Source of the DNA: Burkholderiaceae bacterium
GTDB lineage: Bacteria; Pseudomonadota; Gammaproteobacteria; Burkholderiales; Burkholderiaceae_E
DNA: 25,218 nucleotides
Reading direction: 5' to 3'
Assembly: GCA_016710525.1 (NCBI GenBank)
Contig: JADJVQ010000094.1
Location: forward strand, 1-25,218
Positions within the stretch are counted from its first letter, which is position 1, and each line of letters begins with the position of its first letter. This document shows, in pieces, positions 23,383 to 25,218 of this stretch. Below the pieces are notes generated by a model, which worked only from the letters and a program-made list of their open reading frames with translations, had not been told where the DNA came from and made no database searches. The translations under genes and the position numbers were made by a program.

Positions 23383-24840
23383 TCAAGCAAGGAAGCCCAG
23401 GTCGGTGGGATAGTCGGCACGACCGCCGGCCGCGCCGAAATGGCCGATATTGGGCAGCACGCCGGCCATCTCGGTGTCGCTGACCCCGAACCACCTGGCC
23501 AGGGTGGCGGCGTACTGATCCACCGCCGTGCTGGGCAGCAGACGGCCCTGCCCGACATGCCACTGGTCGTTGGGGGAGGACGTGTCGGTGATGCTGACCG
23601 GCGGGGGCGTGCCATAGAACGCCTTGCCCTTCACGGCGCCACCGACGATCAGATGGTGTCCGCCCCAGCCGTGATCCGAGCCATCGCCGTTGGACGACAG
23701 CGTGCGCCCGAAATCCGAGGTGGTGAAGCTGGTGACCTTGTCGGCCAGGCCCATTTCGAGCGTCGCGTTGTAGAACGCGGTCATCGCCGCGCTGACGCCG
23801 GCCAGCAGACCCGGCTGCTGGGCGATCAGATTGTCGTGCAGGTCGAAGCCGCCCAGAGACACCATGAACACCTGGCGCCGGCTGCCCAGGGTATTGCGGG
23901 CCGCGATCAGGCGGGCGACGATCTTGAGCTGGTCGGCCAGCGAATTGCCGCTGGGGAAGACCGTGGCCAGACTCACGCCGGCCAACGCCCCGGTGATCTG
24001 CGCCTCGGCGGCGATCGAACGCTGGGTGACGCGGTTGTATTCGTTCTCGAGGGTATGCGGGCGGCTCTGCTGGATCAGCGTGGTCAGCGCGTTCTTGACC
24101 GCCACCGACCCGTTCACGGCAGCCTTGACTCCGTTGATCGGCACCGCGCCGGTGGTGCCGACCTGATACTGCAGCGCCGAGTCCCCGACCAGGAACACCG
24201 AATTGCCGGTGGCCGAGATGCAGGTGAACAGCGAGTTGCCGTTGCTCGCCATGGCAAGGTCGCCCAGGTTGCCGCCCCAGCCGACGGTCGATCCTTCGGG
24301 GCTGGAGGACTGCCAGACCGACTGCTGGTCGTTGTGCGAGAACAGTTTGGGCGGCAGCGGGTAGAGCTTGCGGTCGGGGCTGTTGTACTGGGCTTTGGTC
24401 AGCGGCACCACCAGCGGGCCGACATTGAGCAGCACGGCCGCCTTGCCGCTGTTGAACAACCCCGCCAGGCCGGTCATCGAGGGGTGCAGCGCGTATTGCC
24501 GGCCGCCCGGCAAAGCGGCGCCGGGGGTCAGCAGCGTGGCCGCCAGATCGGCACGGCCCAGCGCGATGCCGCCCGCCGCCTGCCCGGCACCACCGCCGCG
24601 GATCGTGCTGTACAGGTCGTAGCTCGGGCTGTCGTAGGTGACGACCGAATTGGCGTAGTCGCTGCCGCCGTACAGGAAGACGCAGACCAGTGCCTTGTAG
24701 TCGGTCGCGCCGAAGGCGGCCGCCTGGCCGATCGCCGACAGGTTCAAGGCGATCGGCAACGCCGCACCCGTCATGGCGAGCTGGCTGCTGCGCCGCAGGA
24801 ACGCACGTCGGGCATGCCGTTGAGGCTGGATCAGGTGCAT
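23383..24840 (-). CDS. DUF1501 domain-containing protein
   Basis: A 485-residue member of the DUF1501 family, distantly related to the sulfatase/alkaline phosphatase fold; its biochemical role is not established. The N-terminus has a twin-arginine-like export signal (ARRAFLRRSS then a hydrophobic stretch ending QAAA at about 42), so it is likely exported folded. Family segments are VCVFLYGGSDYANSVV at 52-67, LHPSMTGLAGLFNSGKAAVL, VSLGGFDLHDN, and TSDFGRTLSSNGDGSDHGWG followed by GGHHLIVGGAVKG. The start lies nine bases after the stop of a DUF1800 gene, its usual genomic partner, so the two form an operon. Confidence 0.92.
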   Translation of the reverse strand: MHLIQPQRHARRAFLRRSSQLAMTGAALPIALNLSAIGQAAAFGATDYKALVCVFLYGGSDYANSVVTYDSPSYDLYSTIRGGGAGQAAGGIALGRADLAATLLTPGAALPGGRQYALHPSMTGLAGLFNSGKAAVLLNVGPLVVPLTKAQYNSPDRKLYPLPPKLFSHNDQQSVWQSSSPEGSTVGWGGNLGDLAMASNGNSLFTCISATGNSVFLVGDSALQYQVGTTGAVPINGVKAAVNGSVAVKNALTTLIQQSRPHTLENEYNRVTQRSIAAEAQITGALAGVSLATVFPSGNSLADQLKIVARLIAARNTLGSRRQVFMVSLGGFDLHDNLIAQQPGLLAGVSAAMTAFYNATLEMGLADKVTSFTTSDFGRTLSSNGDGSDHGWGGHHLIVGGAVKGKAFYGTPPPVSITDTSSPNDQWHVGQGRLLPSTAVDQYAATLARWFGVSDTEMAGVLPNIGHFGAAGGRADYPTDLGFLA

Positions 24841-24849
24841 GGTGATCGC

Positions 24850-25218
24850 CTATTTCTGGACCAGGTACTCGGCCGATGCCATCACCAGCAGCACGGCTGA
24901 CGCGACCCGGTCGAGCTTGACCGTGCTGCTGCTGGTACTGGTGATGGGCGAGGCCTCCAGCGCCTCGACGATCAGTGTCTGGGTGGCTCCCGAGAGCTGC
25001 CCGGCGCACAGCAGCAGGCCCAGCCGGCGCACCAGCGTGCACTGGCATCGTGCGCGATCGGCAGTTCATTGACATAAGTGGCCTGCATGTCGAAGACATC
25101 GGGGCCGCCGCCGACCTGGTAGGGCACAGTCGGGTTCTTGACCGCGATGCCCCGGCGCGAGATGTCCTGGATCCAGTTCAGGTAACCCGACACCGTGGTT
25201 TCGCTGACGATCTGGAAC
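24850..25218 (-). pseudogene. DUF1800 domain-containing protein, 3' part, frameshifted
   Basis: The C-terminal end of a DUF1800 gene, continuing beyond the window edge. The frame open from the edge reads FQIVSETTVSGYLNWIQD, then GGPDVFDMQATYVNELPIAHDA, the expected sequence. After about position 25045 this frame turns to Trp/Cys-rich nonsense, while another frame takes over with LVRRLGLLLCAGQLSGAT and ends DRVASAVLLVMASAEYLVQK, the normal DUF1800 C-terminus. One base missing or two extra around 25034-25050 would restore a single frame. It may be a real mutation or an assembly/sequencing error. DUF1800 and DUF1501 genes commonly occur as a pair, as here; the function of both is unknown. Confidence 0.85.

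Overview
The window is GC-rich chromosomal DNA from a Gram-negative bacterium, most likely a betaproteobacterium of the order Burkholderiales. Supporting signs are a Burkholderiales-type trimeric porin, a Bug/TctC periplasmic receptor, a paired acyl-CoA dehydrogenase operon, a LysR regulator, and a ProQ-domain protein with long disordered tails. Genes are densely packed on both strands, with no RNA gene, CRISPR array, insertion sequence or phage module visible. It reads as ordinary catabolic/accessory chromosome with several signs of gene decay.

Layout. 1-495: 3' part of a glutathione S-transferase gene. 711-1487: conserved-looking unknown protein. 1599-3011 (-): MATE efflux pump. 3276-4070 (+) and 4140-4919 (-): two convergent short-chain dehydrogenases with a hairpin between them. 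5037-5177 (-): about 47 codons of an isocitrate dehydrogenase gene, joined to the 3' end of a LysR gene (5174-6091, -). 6093-6125: nested inverted repeats in the lysR leader. 6258-8033 (+): a D-2-hydroxyacid dehydrogenase and a trans-aconitate 2-methyltransferase (tam), three bases apart. 8128-10380 (+): a Cys-type sulfatase with an extra C-terminal beta-rich domain. 10574-11635 (+): a porin with a clear terminator. 11931-13760 (+): a ProQ/FinO-domain protein with several tandem repeat tracts. 13895-17086 (+): an alpha/beta hydrolase and two different acyl-CoA dehydrogenase subunits, apparently one operon. 17092-19740 (-): a large lipoprotein with a CAP/SCP domain, an RTX-like segment and NPDV/EGR repeats. 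19884-20858 (+): a Bug receptor gene interrupted by one in-frame TAA. 20877-23335 (-): a tightly coupled pxpB-pxpC-pxpA (5-oxoprolinase) operon. 23383-25218 (-): a DUF1501 gene and the frameshifted 3' part of its usual partner, a DUF1800 gene, which runs off the window.

How the genes work together. Three groups look like functional units: the hydroxyacid dehydrogenase-tam pair beside its divergent LysR regulator; the hydrolase-acyl-CoA dehydrogenase operon, probably for breakdown of a CoA-linked carboxylic acid; and the pxp operon, which converts 5-oxoproline to glutamate. The sulfatase, porin and Bug receptor fit a lifestyle of scavenging organic acids and sulfate esters. I did not find a clearly new multi-gene system. 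The most notable items are the three broken genes (isocitrate dehydrogenase remnant, Bug nonsense mutation, DUF1800 frameshift), the composite CAP/RTX lipoprotein, and the repeat-rich ProQ protein.
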